A stretch of DNA of 44,134 nt. It comes from Salinimicrobium xinjiangense DSM 19287. GTDB lineage: Bacteria; Bacteroidota; Bacteroidia; Flavobacteriales; Flavobacteriaceae. Positions 1 to 8,405 of the stretch are shown here, in pieces (the first letter of the stretch is position 1; each line of letters starts with the position of its first letter). A model generated the notes under the pieces. The model worked only from the letters and a program-made list of their open reading frames with translations, was not told where the DNA came from and did no database searches. The stretch lies in NCBI RefSeq assembly GCF_000423585.1, contig NZ_KE384059.1:19140-63273 (forward strand), written 5' to 3'. A program made the position numbers and the translations under genes.

Positions 1-50
1 AATAGTAGGTTTTTGTAGTTGAAAATTTTGCTCTATAATTTTGTTGGTTC

Positions 51-152
51 AAGGCTGAAGGCCTTAAACAATTTAGCCCGGAGCATCGCTCCGGGTTCAG
101 AATACCATGTACTTATTTCAGCCTGAAGGGCTGAGACCTGTTGCGTGCAACA
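51..152. repeat. REP-like palindrome cluster upstream of tig
   Basis: Four short inverted repeats lie close together in the gene-free first 355 bases. They are AAGGC/GCCTT at 51-65, CCCGGAGC-ATC-GCTCCGGG at 77-95, TCAGCC/GGCTGA at 118-134 and TGTTGC-GT-GCAACA at 139-152. Such compact GC-rich palindromes resemble the REP-type elements often seen in Bacteroidota intergenic DNA, and a similar cluster sits at the other end of this window. I see no convincing gene in 1-355; the 71-codon open frame at 141-356 runs through the promoter and shows no recognisable protein features. Confidence 0.6.
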
Positions 153-298
153 AACCCTCCCGAAATAGAATCTCAAATTCAAATCCGGTTCCTAAAACTA
201 AATCTCTCCAAATGGCACCCTTATATCTGCCACTATTTCGGTAAAAAAATCCTAAAATTTCCCGCCGATAATCTATCTCAATTTCAGGTTTTTGAAAC

Positions 299-329
299 TT
301 TGCTTGCTCTCAAAAAAATTGTACTTTTG
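299..329 (+). promoter_or_regulatory. tig promoter (TTTG-N19-TACTTTTG)
   Basis: A -33 element TTTG (299-302) is followed 19 bases later by TACTTTTG (322-329). This fits the Bacteroidota housekeeping consensus TTTG / TAnnTTTG. The tig start codon lies 26 bases beyond the -7 element, so the predicted 5' leader is about 20 nt. Confidence 0.7.
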
Positions 330-340
330 CAGACCAATTT

Positions 341-356
341 TTATAAGCGCTTATAA
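341..356. promoter_or_regulatory. Perfect 16-bp palindrome touching the tig start codon
   Basis: TTATAAGCGCTTATAA is identical to its own reverse complement. Its last base is the A of the tig ATG. It lies downstream of the predicted transcription start, where a dimeric repressor could bind DNA or the mRNA leader could fold. No known regulator is recognised, so the operator role is inference. Confidence 0.35.
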
Positions 357-1669
357 TGAATATCACGAGAGAGAATATTGACGAACTTAATGCAGTGATC
401 AAGGTTGATATAGCCAAAGAAGATTACAGCGGTAAAGTTGAAAAAGTCCTGAAAGATTACCGTAAAAATGCAAATATCCCAGGCTTCCGTAAAGGTCATG
501 TGCCAATGGGAATGGTGAAAAAACAGTATGGAAAAGCTGTTTTGGTAGATGAGGTGAACAAGCTGCTTCAGGATGCTTTGAATAAATATCTTACCGAAGA
601 AAAACTGGATGTTCTCGGAAATCCGCTGCCTAAAGAGCAGGACAATTTCGACTGGGACAGCGAAACCTATACCTTCGAATTTGAACTTGGTCTTTCTCCG
701 CAGTTTGAAGTGAGCCTTGACAATGAAAAACCAATCACTCATTACAAGATCGTCGCGGGTGACGAGATGATCGAGAACCAGGTGAAGACCATTCAGAAGC
801 AATATGGAAAATTAATTTCCAAAGAAACTGCCGAAGAAGGGGACCAGGTAACCGGAACTTTCAAAAATGAAGCTGAAGGGATCGATGCAAAAGCCACCTT
901 GCAGCTTGAAAAAGTGCAAAACAAAGAACCTTTTCTTGGTGCTAAGGCAGGAGATGTGATCAAGGTGAGCACAAAAGGTCTTTTTGCCGATGATCATGAG
1001 CTTATGGAGTACCTTAAGGTAGAGCATGACAAAGCCCATGGTCTTGATGTGGAAGTAGAATTTCATGTTGAAGAGGTGAGCACTCAGGAGCTGGCAGAGC
1101 TTGATCAGGAGCTTTTCGATAAACTCTTCGGAAAAGGGGAGGTGACTTCCGTTACCGAACTTAAAGAAAAGATCAAAGAAGATGCTGCAAAGCAATTCGA
1201 GCAGCAAAGCGATCAGCAACTGCTGAATGATGTTACCGAAATGTTGATCGAAAGTACGCAGTTTGATCTTCCAAAGGAATTTCTTCAGAAGTGGATCCAG
1301 ACTGCAGGAGAAAAAGAACTGACAGCCGAAGAAGCTCGTGAGGAGTACGAAAAGAGTGAAAAAGGATTAAGATTCCAGTTGATAGAAGGAAAACTTGTTC
1401 AGGAGCATAATCTTGAGGTGAAGTTTGAGGATCTTAAGGCTTTTGCCAAAGACAGGATAAGAGAGCAAATGGCACAGTTTGGCCAGATGAATCCCGAAGA
1501 TAAGGAGCTTGATGATATCGCAGCGCGTATACTTTCCCGTCAGGATGAGGTAAAGCGTCTGTCTGAACAATTGATGAATCAAAAGCTTCTAGAGCTCTAC
1601 AAGGAAAAAGTAAATCTGGAAGAGAAAGAAGTAACATACGAAGAATTTGTTAAAGAGGTATATCAATAG
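356..1669 (+). CDS. tig: Trigger factor, ribosome-associated chaperone
   Basis: Trigger factor docks at the ribosomal exit tunnel and shields nascent chains before they fold or pass to other chaperones. The N-terminal ribosome-binding domain shows the signature GFRKGHVP at residues 43-50. A central FKBP-like region follows at roughly 150-240, then a helical, charged C-terminal chaperone domain. The 437 residues match the usual family length. The ATG at 356 follows a good promoter and a short leader. The gene heads the conserved order tig-clpP-clpX but ends in its own terminator at 1699-1732, so clpPX are probably transcribed separately. The palindrome on its start codon is the only odd feature. 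Confidence 0.95.
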   Translation: MNITRENIDELNAVIKVDIAKEDYSGKVEKVLKDYRKNANIPGFRKGHVPMGMVKKQYGKAVLVDEVNKLLQDALNKYLTEEKLDVLGNPLPKEQDNFDWDSETYTFEFELGLSPQFEVSLDNEKPITHYKIVAGDEMIENQVKTIQKQYGKLISKETAEEGDQVTGTFKNEAEGIDAKATLQLEKVQNKEPFLGAKAGDVIKVSTKGLFADDHELMEYLKVEHDKAHGLDVEVEFHVEEVSTQELAELDQELFDKLFGKGEVTSVTELKEKIKEDAAKQFEQQSDQQLLNDVTEMLIESTQFDLPKEFLQKWIQTAGEKELTAEEAREEYEKSEKGLRFQLIEGKLVQEHNLEVKFEDLKAFAKDRIREQMAQFGQMNPEDKELDDIAARILSRQDEVKRLSEQLMNQKLLELYKEKVNLEEKEVTYEEFVKEVYQ

Positions 1670-1698
1670 ATCTTTAATAAATTAATACTTATCTTTAA

Positions 1699-1732
1699 GG
1701 CGTTAGACCAAACCGGGTCTAACGCCTTTTTT
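1699..1732 (+). terminator. Rho-independent terminator after tig
   Basis: GGCGTTAGACC (1699-1709) and GGTCTAACGCC (1716-1726) form an 11-bp perfect stem with a 6-nt loop, followed by six T residues. It separates tig from clpP. Confidence 0.92.
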
Positions 1733-1803
1733 AGCAAATAATACAGGAAGTTTAGTAGTTTAAAACTTTCATTTTATAACAGAAAAAATCACAGAGGAAT
1801 TCA

Positions 1804-2478
1804 ATGGATTACGCAAAAGAATTTGAAAAATATGCTACCCGCCATCATGGGATCAACAGCAACTACTACGACAAGATTATCAGCAGTATGTATCCGCAGG
1901 GAATGACTCCCAACATCATTGAAGAAAGACAGATGAATATTGCAATTTTCGATGTTTTCTCCCGACTAATGATGGATCGTATCATCTTCCTTGGCACCGG
2001 GATTAGTGACCAGGTAGCTAACATCATTCAGGCACAGTTGTTGTTTTTGGAGAGTACAGATTCCTCCAAGGACATTCAGATATATATCAATTCTCCGGGA
2101 GGAAGTGTTTATGCCGGATTGGGAATATATGATACCATGCAGTTCATAAAGCCAGATGTGGCTACAATTTGTACCGGAATGGCGGCTTCAATGGGAGCAG
2201 TTCTTTTATGTGCAGGTGAAAAAGGAAAACGTAGTGGGCTGCCACATTCAAGAGTGATGATCCATCAGCCTCTTGGAGGGGCTCAGGGTCAGGCAAGTGA
2301 TATTGAGATTACTGCAAGAGAGATCCTTATCCTTAAGAAGGAGTTGTATGAGATCATCGCCAAGCATACCGGGCAGTCTTATGAGAAGATCCATGAAGAC
2401 AGCGACAGGGATTATTGGATGAAAGCCCAGAAGGCACTGGAATACGGAATGATAGATGAAATTTTGACAAGGGAGTAA
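1804..2478 (+). CDS. clpP: ATP-dependent Clp protease proteolytic subunit
   Basis: ClpP is the serine peptidase of the ClpXP/ClpAP machines. Two heptameric rings enclose the proteolytic chamber and degrade unfolded or tagged proteins in the cytosol. The catalytic triad is visible as Ser129 (in MAASM), His154 (in MIHQP) and Asp203 (in SDRDYW), with the same spacing as in E. coli ClpP. The chain is 224 residues; the first 30 or so look like a propeptide and N-terminal extension. clpX follows after 57 bases with no terminator between them, so the two are probably co-transcribed. Confidence 0.96.
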   Translation: MDYAKEFEKYATRHHGINSNYYDKIISSMYPQGMTPNIIEERQMNIAIFDVFSRLMMDRIIFLGTGISDQVANIIQAQLLFLESTDSSKDIQIYINSPGGSVYAGLGIYDTMQFIKPDVATICTGMAASMGAVLLCAGEKGKRSGLPHSRVMIHQPLGGAQGQASDIEITAREILILKKELYEIIAKHTGQSYEKIHEDSDRDYWMKAQKALEYGMIDEILTRE

Positions 2479-2535
2479 AAAGCCCTTTTTAAAGAATGTA
2501 GAGAAGCCTTTGCTAAGGCTGCAACAAAAATTTTT

Positions 2536-3768
2536 ATGGCAAAAGAAGAATTAGAATGTTCCTTCTGCGGAAGGAAAAAACCTGAAACCAATCTGCTTAT
2601 TGCAGGACTGGACGCTCATATCTGCGACCGTTGTATTGAGCAGGCACATGGTATCGTTATAGAAGAATCCAAGCAGGATGGTACGGGAGAACTCTCCTCT
2701 GAACTTAAGTTGAGAAAGCCCAAGGCTATTAAATCCTTTTTAGATCAATATGTAATAGGGCAGGAGCATACAAAAAAAGTACTTTCTGTGGCTGTCTACA
2801 ATCACTATAAAAGATTGCTGCAGCCGGTAAGTGAAGATGAGATCGAGATCCAGAAGAGTAACATTATCATGGTAGGGGAAACCGGAACCGGAAAGACCCT
2901 TATGGCCAAGACCATTGCCAAAATGCTTAATGTGCCTCTGGCTATAGTTGACGCGACAGTTTTGACCGAAGCCGGTTATGTAGGGGAAGATGTGGAAAGC
3001 ATCCTTACCCGCCTGCTGCAGGCTGCCGATTATAACCTGGAAAAAGCGCAGCACGGGATCGTCTTTATCGATGAGATCGATAAGATCGCCCGTAAAAGTG
3101 ACAATCCTTCTATTACGCGTGATGTTTCAGGAGAAGGGGTACAGCAGGCTTTGCTTAAGCTCCTTGAAGGAACTACAGTGAACGTACCGCCCAAAGGAGG
3201 TCGAAAGCATCCCGACCAAAAGTTTATTGAAGTAGACACAGAAAATATACTCTTCGTTACCGGTGGAGCTTTCGACGGAATTGAAAGGAACATCAGTAAA
3301 AGGCTTAATATGCAGGCAGTGGGCTTCAGCGCTTCGAAAAGCGACGATGCTATTGAACGCGAAAACCTGCTGAAGTATATTATTCCCAAAGATCTTAAGG
3401 ACTATGGGTTGATTCCGGAGATCATTGGGCGTTTGCCGGTGCTTACGCACATGAATCCGCTGGACAAGAAAACCCTTCGATCCATTTTAACCGAACCCAA
3501 GAACGCCATTATCAAGCAGTATCAAAAATTGTTTGAAATGGATGACATCGATTTCACCATTACAGATGAGGCTTTGGACTTCATAGTAGATAAGGCAATA
3601 GAATACAAATTGGGAGCCCGGGGATTGAGATCCTTGTGTGAAGCGATACTTACCGATGCCATGTTTGAAATGCCCGAAGGTGCAGCCAGTAAATTGGTAG
3701 TTGATAAAGATTACGCCGAAGAGAAACTGGATAAATCCGGGATTAAAAGATTAAAAGCAGTCTCATAA
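2536..3768 (+). CDS. clpX: ATP-dependent Clp protease ATP-binding subunit ClpX
   Basis: ClpX is a hexameric AAA+ unfoldase that recognises substrates and threads them into ClpP. The N-terminal zinc-binding domain has Cys8, Cys11, Cys30 and Cys33. Walker A is GETGTGKT (114-121), the pore loop contains GYVG (147-150) and Walker B is FIDEID (177-182). The ClpP-docking loop carries a VGF tripeptide near residue 261 in place of the more usual IGF. At 410 residues it is full length. It is the last gene of clpP-clpX and is followed by a strong terminator at 3794-3820. Confidence 0.96.
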   Translation: MAKEELECSFCGRKKPETNLLIAGLDAHICDRCIEQAHGIVIEESKQDGTGELSSELKLRKPKAIKSFLDQYVIGQEHTKKVLSVAVYNHYKRLLQPVSEDEIEIQKSNIIMVGETGTGKTLMAKTIAKMLNVPLAIVDATVLTEAGYVGEDVESILTRLLQAADYNLEKAQHGIVFIDEIDKIARKSDNPSITRDVSGEGVQQALLKLLEGTTVNVPPKGGRKHPDQKFIEVDTENILFVTGGAFDGIERNISKRLNMQAVGFSASKSDDAIERENLLKYIIPKDLKDYGLIPEIIGRLPVLTHMNPLDKKTLRSILTEPKNAIIKQYQKLFEMDDIDFTITDEALDFIVDKAIEYKLGARGLRSLCEAILTDAMFEMPEGAASKLVVDKDYAEEKLDKSGIKRLKAVS

Positions 3769-3772
3769 GAGG

Positions 3773-3792
3773 TGTCAAAAATGACATTTTTA
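3773..3792. repeat. TGTCAAAAATGaCATTTTT inverted repeat, copy 1
   Basis: TGTCAAAAATGACATTTTTA lies between the clpX stop and the clpX terminator. Related inverted repeats occur at 12629-12650, 16657-16682 and, inside a larger hairpin, 43832-43856. They are all at gene ends, which suggests a dispersed element rather than chance. Confidence 0.5.
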
Positions 3793-3793
3793 G

Positions 3794-3820
3794 AGCCACG
3801 CTATGAGCGTGGCTTTTTTT
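3794..3820 (+). terminator. Terminator after clpX
   Basis: AGCCACGC / GCGTGGCT forms an 8-bp stem around a TATGA loop and is followed by a run of T residues. Confidence 0.93.
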
Positions 3821-3928
3821 GTTTCGGAGGATTTTCTTCTCCTGCTGGTTTTTTTGAAAATTTTAATACATCACATTATTATAAAATGTAAATTAGTTAG
3901 AATGTAATGTTTTGTAAATCAGTAAAAA

Positions 3929-4369
3929 ATGGAAAAATTAAATCCCTACTTAACTTTTTCCGGCAATTGTGAAGAAGCTTTTAATTTTTATAAATCGGTT
4001 TTTGGAGGGGAGTTCTCTCATGTAAGCCGGTATCGGGATATCCCGTCAGATGAAGGCCTGGAGATTCCGGAGTACAGAATGAATAAGATAAAACACATTG
4101 TCCTTCCGCTGGGGGAAAAATGTTTTTTAATGGGCAGTGACTGTGACGATGGCTGGTGTCCCGAAGTAGTAAAAGGTAACAATGTGTCCCTTGCCATCGA
4201 TGTGGACAGTAAAGAAAAAGCCGATAGGTTTTTTGAAGCCTTGTGCAAAGAAGGTGCTATTACTATGCAGATAGGAGATGTTTTTTGGGGCAGTTACTAC
4301 GGAATGTGTACAGATAAGTACGGGGTTACCTGGATTATCAATTACGAAAAACCCGAAGGGAACAGTTAA
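3929..4369 (+). CDS. VOC-superfamily protein, PhnB-like
   Basis: The 146-residue protein has the layout of PhnB/YjdN-like members of the vicinal-oxygen-chelate (glyoxalase/bleomycin-resistance) fold. It starts with PYLTFSGNCEEAFNFYKSVF, has a basic central segment, and ends in a DKYGVTWIINY strand that is typical of the family. Members of this group often have unknown substrates, so no reaction is assigned. It stands alone between the clpX terminator and a convergent oxidoreductase gene whose stop codon is only 26 bases away. No clear promoter element was found upstream. Confidence 0.75.
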   Translation: MEKLNPYLTFSGNCEEAFNFYKSVFGGEFSHVSRYRDIPSDEGLEIPEYRMNKIKHIVLPLGEKCFLMGSDCDDGWCPEVVKGNNVSLAIDVDSKEKADRFFEALCKEGAITMQIGDVFWGSYYGMCTDKYGVTWIINYEKPEGNS

Positions 4370-4395
4370 ATAAAGAAGCTAAAAAACACTGGAGT

Positions 4396-5529
4396 TTATA
4401 ACTTCACCCACACATTTCCCTGTTTGTTGGACTCTAATACTTTTTCAATAAAGTTCATGCCTCTTAGGCCGTCCTTGATTGTTGGGAATTCTGCAGGATC
4501 GTAACCTTCTTTATTTATCGCTTTTGCCACACCATGGTATATGTTTCCCATAGAATCGAATATTCCTTCTGGATGACCGGGAGGCAGCTTTGTGCCACTT
4601 AATGAAAGTTCACCGTTATAGGCATGGCCGGGTTTTAAAGTTTTTAATGGTTCCCCGTCCTGTAGCAAATACAGGTAATTAGGGTTTTCCTGTTCCCATT
4701 TTAAACCAGCCTTTTCACCATAAATACTCACCCTAAAGTTATTTTCTTCCCCTGTTGCAATTTGGCTGGATCTAATAACGCCTTTTACATATTCCGAAAA
4801 TCTTAAAAGTACAGTTCCATCCACATCCATTTCATTATCCCCGTAGAGGTAATTTAGATCTGCCAGAATTTCTTTTACTTCCAGGTTGGTGGTATATTCA
4901 ATCATGTTATAGGCATGACTGCCAATATCCCCAATACAGCAACTTTTTCCTGAAATTTCAGGATCCAGACGCCAGGTTTTGGCTCTTTTTTCCGGATCAT
5001 GAATTATTGGATTGATCCATCCCTGGTAATATTGCACATCTACTTTTTGAACTTTACCTATGTCTCCCCTTAAGATCATCTCTCTCATTTGTCGCACCAT
5101 AGGATAACCTGTGTAGGTATATGTAACAGCAAAAACGATCCTTGATCTCCGTACGCTCTCCTCAAGGATTTGCGCCTCCTCATAGGTAGTGGTTAAGGGT
5201 TTCTCACATATTACATGAAATTTATTGTCAACCAGTTTTTTAGCCATTGAAAAATGCAGGTAATTTGGTGTGAGAACACAAATTGCCTGCATCTTTTCTT
5301 CATCTGGAAGAGATAATTCTCCGGCTATGAGGCTGTCAAGATCTTTATAAACTCTTTCCGAAGGGATCCCCGTTTCTTCAGCGTATTGAAGACTTTTTTG
5401 AATTTCAGTATTAAAAACTCCTCCTACTACTTCATACTTACTGTGCATTCCAGAGGCCACTCTATGGAGGATGCCAATCAATGAATCTTTTCCGCCTCCA
5501 ATTATCCCGAGTTTAATATTATTACTCAT
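4396..5529 (-). CDS. Gfo/Idh/MocA-family oxidoreductase (cytosolic)
   Basis: This is an NAD(P)-dependent sugar or polyol dehydrogenase of the Gfo/Idh/MocA family. The N-terminal Rossmann motif is GIIGGG, and the EKP motif (VICEKPLTT) supplies the usual catalytic lysine; the C-terminal alpha/beta domain follows. I chose the ATG at 5529 because the upstream alternative is a TTG at 5559 that adds ten residues before the Rossmann fold. That gives 377 residues with no signal peptide, so it should act in the cytosol, unlike the Tat-type paralogue at 9138. It follows the lipoprotein isomerase gene after about 60 bases and is probably co-transcribed with it. The substrate is unknown; a keto-sugar is likely from context. 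Confidence 0.85.
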   Translation of the reverse strand: MSNNIKLGIIGGGKDSLIGILHRVASGMHSKYEVVGGVFNTEIQKSLQYAEETGIPSERVYKDLDSLIAGELSLPDEEKMQAICVLTPNYLHFSMAKKLVDNKFHVICEKPLTTTYEEAQILEESVRRSRIVFAVTYTYTGYPMVRQMREMILRGDIGKVQKVDVQYYQGWINPIIHDPEKRAKTWRLDPEISGKSCCIGDIGSHAYNMIEYTTNLEVKEILADLNYLYGDNEMDVDGTVLLRFSEYVKGVIRSSQIATGEENNFRVSIYGEKAGLKWEQENPNYLYLLQDGEPLKTLKPGHAYNGELSLSGTKLPPGHPEGIFDSMGNIYHGVAKAINKEGYDPAEFPTIKDGLRGMNFIEKVLESNKQGNVWVKL

Positions 5530-5589
5530 GCTTGAGAACTGAATTTTATTACCCTTCAAAAAAGGGATTTTTTAATACTGTTTTACTGT

Positions 5590-6576
5590 TTAGTCCTGCA
5601 GCTTTTTTCCCTCGCGGATTAGTAAGTCCCGGGTGGCTATAATTCCTTCTTCTGAAGAAAGTCGGTTGCCTTCATATTCAACTCCAATAAAGCCTGTATA
5701 ACCTGCATCTTTTACGATTCTTAATATCCTGGAAAAGTCCAGGGTAGTTTCTTCACCGGTTTCTTCATTAAAATCATATGATTTTGCACTTACAGCCTTG
5801 GCATATTCCATCATTTCTTCAATCCCCTGATAAACAGGGTAGTTATCTACGCAAGAACCCGCCTCGCGCTTAATGCAAAAATTCCCAAAGTCGGGTAAAG
5901 TGCCGCAGTTTTCCATATTTACCTGCTCAATAACTTCGACCAGTAGTTTGGCATTAGAGGACAGTCCGCCATGATTTTCCACAATTACATTTATATTTTT
6001 TTGTGCGGCATATTCAGAAAGTTCAGAAAGACCGGCACTGGCATTTTGCTTCCACTCCTCCGGATCGTCACTTCCAAATAAGTTAACCCTAATGGAGTGC
6101 GCACCTAAGAATTCGGCAGCATCCACCCATTTCTTATGATTGTCAACCGCCTGTCTTCTCGCAGCCTGATCACCGGTAGCAAGATCACCTTCTCCATCTA
6201 CCATGATAAGGACATTTTCTACACCAAATTCTTCGCTTTTGGATTTTAAAGTGTCCAAAACCGCTTGAAGTGCAGCTTCAGGATCTTCAGCATCTTTAAA
6301 TAAAGGGGTGTAAAATTGATTGACATATTCAATTCCGTCGAATCCCAACTCGTGGGCTTTTTGGGCAAAATCCATTGGATCCAGTTCGCCTGCAAAAATG
6401 GGCTTGTTCAGGGACCACTGGGCGAGGGAAAGTTTGAAGAACAGATCTTCCTGTATTTCTTCATTTGCAGCAATGATTTTCTCTTCTTGTTTATTGTCAT
6501 TCTTACATGAAGTTAGCGTAAAGACAAAAACCAGCAACAGGAATAACTGGCGAGAGCAATGTGAAATTATTTTCAT
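5590..6576 (-). CDS. Lipoprotein sugar isomerase/epimerase, TIM barrel
   Basis: The protein belongs to the xylose-isomerase-like/AP-endonuclease-2 TIM-barrel family of sugar isomerases and epimerases. An N-terminal signal peptide ends in the lipobox LTSC with Cys24, so it should be a lipoprotein in the periplasm. Likely metal ligands lie in ENHGG, LPDFGNF and GVEYEG, the usual Glu/Asp/His/Glu pattern of the family. Length is 328 residues. It is divergent from the GMC dehydrogenase gene and upstream of a cytosolic Gfo/Idh/MocA gene. The cluster suggests it rearranges or epimerises a keto-sugar formed by the dehydrogenase. The exact substrate cannot be read from sequence. Confidence 0.8.
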   Translation of the reverse strand: MKIISHCSRQLFLLLVFVFTLTSCKNDNKQEEKIIAANEEIQEDLFFKLSLAQWSLNKPIFAGELDPMDFAQKAHELGFDGIEYVNQFYTPLFKDAEDPEAALQAVLDTLKSKSEEFGVENVLIMVDGEGDLATGDQAARRQAVDNHKKWVDAAEFLGAHSIRVNLFGSDDPEEWKQNASAGLSELSEYAAQKNINVIVENHGGLSSNAKLLVEVIEQVNMENCGTLPDFGNFCIKREAGSCVDNYPVYQGIEEMMEYAKAVSAKSYDFNEETGEETTLDFSRILRIVKDAGYTGFIGVEYEGNRLSSEEGIIATRDLLIREGKKLQD

Positions 6577-6590
6577 AATTTATTTGTTAA

Positions 6591-6606
6591 GGATTTCAGA
6601 AAATCC
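6591..6606. promoter_or_regulatory. Inverted repeat in the divergent sugar-cluster promoter region
   Basis: GGATTT-CAGA-AAATCC lies 15 bases upstream of the isomerase start codon, inside the 130-bp region that must drive both arms of the sugar cluster. It could be an operator, but no regulator gene is adjacent, and it may be chance in AT-rich DNA. Confidence 0.25.
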
Positions 6607-6706
6607 TAATTTAAACCAATTATTCTACAATGAATACGGAATAGTTAAAAAAAATACAAGAGCAAGTAGCTCAACTGATTTATATGCCTGTAAAATCTAA
6701 AAGTAA

Positions 6707-8401
6707 ATGAAGATTTACGAGAACAATATCTTTGATGCTATTGTTGTGGGCACAGGCATAAGTGGCGGGTGGGCCGCCAAAGAATTATGTGAAAAAGGTT
6801 TTAAAACCCTGGTACTTGAAAGAGGACCAATGGTCAAACACATAGAGGATTATCCTACAATGAACGATGATCCCTGGACCTATAAATTTAAAGGCCAAAT
6901 CACCCGGGAGCAGGCAAAAAGGCAGGAAAAACAATCGAGAACAGGTTATGCTACCAACGAAGCCAGTAAGCATTGGTTTGTTGATGATCTAAAGCACCCT
7001 TACAACGAGACTAAAAGATTTGACTGGATACGCGGTTATCACGTAGGTGGTCGCTCCATCATGTGGGGACGTCACAGTTACAGACTTAGTGATCTTGATT
7101 TTGAAGCTAATAAAAAGGAAGGAATAGGCGTGGACTGGCCTGTAAGATATAAGGATATCGCTCCCTGGTATGATTATGTAGAATCTTTTATTGGTGTAAG
7201 TGGAGAAAATTTAGGTTTATCTCAGTTGCCAGATGGCCAATATCTTCCTGCCATGGAACTCAATTGCATGGAAGATCACCTAAAAAAGAGCATGTTTGAA
7301 AACTTCGGAAGGGTCCTAACCACCGGAAGAGTTGCAAATCTTACCGGAAGTAAGACTTTTGAAGGTCGCTCTCCCTGCCAGTACAGAAACCGTTGCATTC
7401 GGGGATGTGCTTATGGCGCATATTTTAGTAGTAATTCCTCTACTTTACCTGCTGCCGAACGTACCGGAAATATGACCCTTCGGCCTAATTCTATCGTTCA
7501 TGAGGTTGTATATGACCACGAATCCGGGAAAGCTACCGGTGTAAAAGTGATCGATGCTGAATCCAAAGAAGAAATAGAATATAAGGCAGAAGTGATTTTT
7601 TTATGTGCATCGGCAATTGCTTCTACAGCTATCCTGATGCAATCCAGATCAGATCGCTTTCCCGATGGTATGGGTAACGACAGTGGCGAATTGGGATGTA
7701 ACATCATGGATCACCATTTTAAGGCAGGAGCTTCAGGAAAACATGAAGGTTTTAAGGATAAATATTATAAGGGAAGGAAACCTAACGGAATTTACGTTCC
7801 GCGATTCCGGAATCTTAATGATAGTGACAAAATGCCTTTTCTTCGGGGTTATGGCTACCAGGGAGCAGCTGTTAGAGGAGACTGGACAAAGAGCGTTGCC
7901 GAAATAGGTTTTGGGGAAGAATTAAAAGAAGCGCTTTTACAACCTGGAGATTGGACAATGGGCTTAACCGGATTTGGTGAAACCTTACCCTATCATGAGA
8001 ATAAAATGACCCTCAACTATGAGAAACCAGATGATTGGGGACTTCCAACAATAAATTTTGATGCAGAATTCAAAGAAAATGAATTGGAAATGAGAAAAGA
8101 TATGGTGGAGCAGGCAGTTCTAATGCTTGAAAAAGCCGGTTTTAATGATATTGTTCCTGTAGACAGATTGGGCGCTCCCGGGTTGGGAATACATGAAATG
8201 GGTACTGCAAGAATGGGAAGAGATCCGAAGACCTCGGTTTTAAATGGAAATAATCAGATCCATGCTGTTCCAAATGTATATGTTACAGATGGTTCATTCA
8301 TGACTTCTTCAGCCTGTCAAAATCCATCGCTTACGTACATGGCCATGACCGCAAGGGCAGTTGATCATGCTTCAAAGAATTTTAATAGCTCTAATACCTG
8401 A
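6707..8401 (+). CDS. GMC-family FAD sugar dehydrogenase with a 3Fe-4S motif
   Basis: This is the large catalytic subunit of a membrane-linked glucose/gluconate/glycoside dehydrogenase. The FAD-binding motif GTGISGG is near residue 16. The GMC signature GGRSIMWG lies near residue 117. The active-site pair is His496 (IHEMGTARMG) and Asn539 (QNPSLTYM). Cys224, Cys230 and Cys234 form C-x5-C-x3-C, the pattern that holds the [3Fe-4S] cluster in FAD-glucose dehydrogenase. The 564 residues begin directly with the Rossmann strand and have no signal peptide, so export probably depends on the Tat signal of the small subunit encoded 4 bases downstream. No cytochrome c subunit is present here. Confidence 0.9.
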   Translation: MKIYENNIFDAIVVGTGISGGWAAKELCEKGFKTLVLERGPMVKHIEDYPTMNDDPWTYKFKGQITREQAKRQEKQSRTGYATNEASKHWFVDDLKHPYNETKRFDWIRGYHVGGRSIMWGRHSYRLSDLDFEANKKEGIGVDWPVRYKDIAPWYDYVESFIGVSGENLGLSQLPDGQYLPAMELNCMEDHLKKSMFENFGRVLTTGRVANLTGSKTFEGRSPCQYRNRCIRGCAYGAYFSSNSSTLPAAERTGNMTLRPNSIVHEVVYDHESGKATGVKVIDAESKEEIEYKAEVIFLCASAIASTAILMQSRSDRFPDGMGNDSGELGCNIMDHHFKAGASGKHEGFKDKYYKGRKPNGIYVPRFRNLNDSDKMPFLRGYGYQGAAVRGDWTKSVAEIGFGEELKEALLQPGDWTMGLTGFGETLPYHENKMTLNYEKPDDWGLPTINFDAEFKENELEMRKDMVEQAVLMLEKAGFNDIVPVDRLGAPGLGIHEMGTARMGRDPKTSVLNGNNQIHAVPNVYVTDGSFMTSSACQNPSLTYMAMTARAVDHASKNFNSSNT

Positions 8402-8405
8402 TTTG

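Noticed and set aside
141-356. A 71-codon open frame upstream of tig
   Set aside because: It runs across the palindrome cluster and the tig promoter, has no recognisable protein features and ends on the tig start codon.
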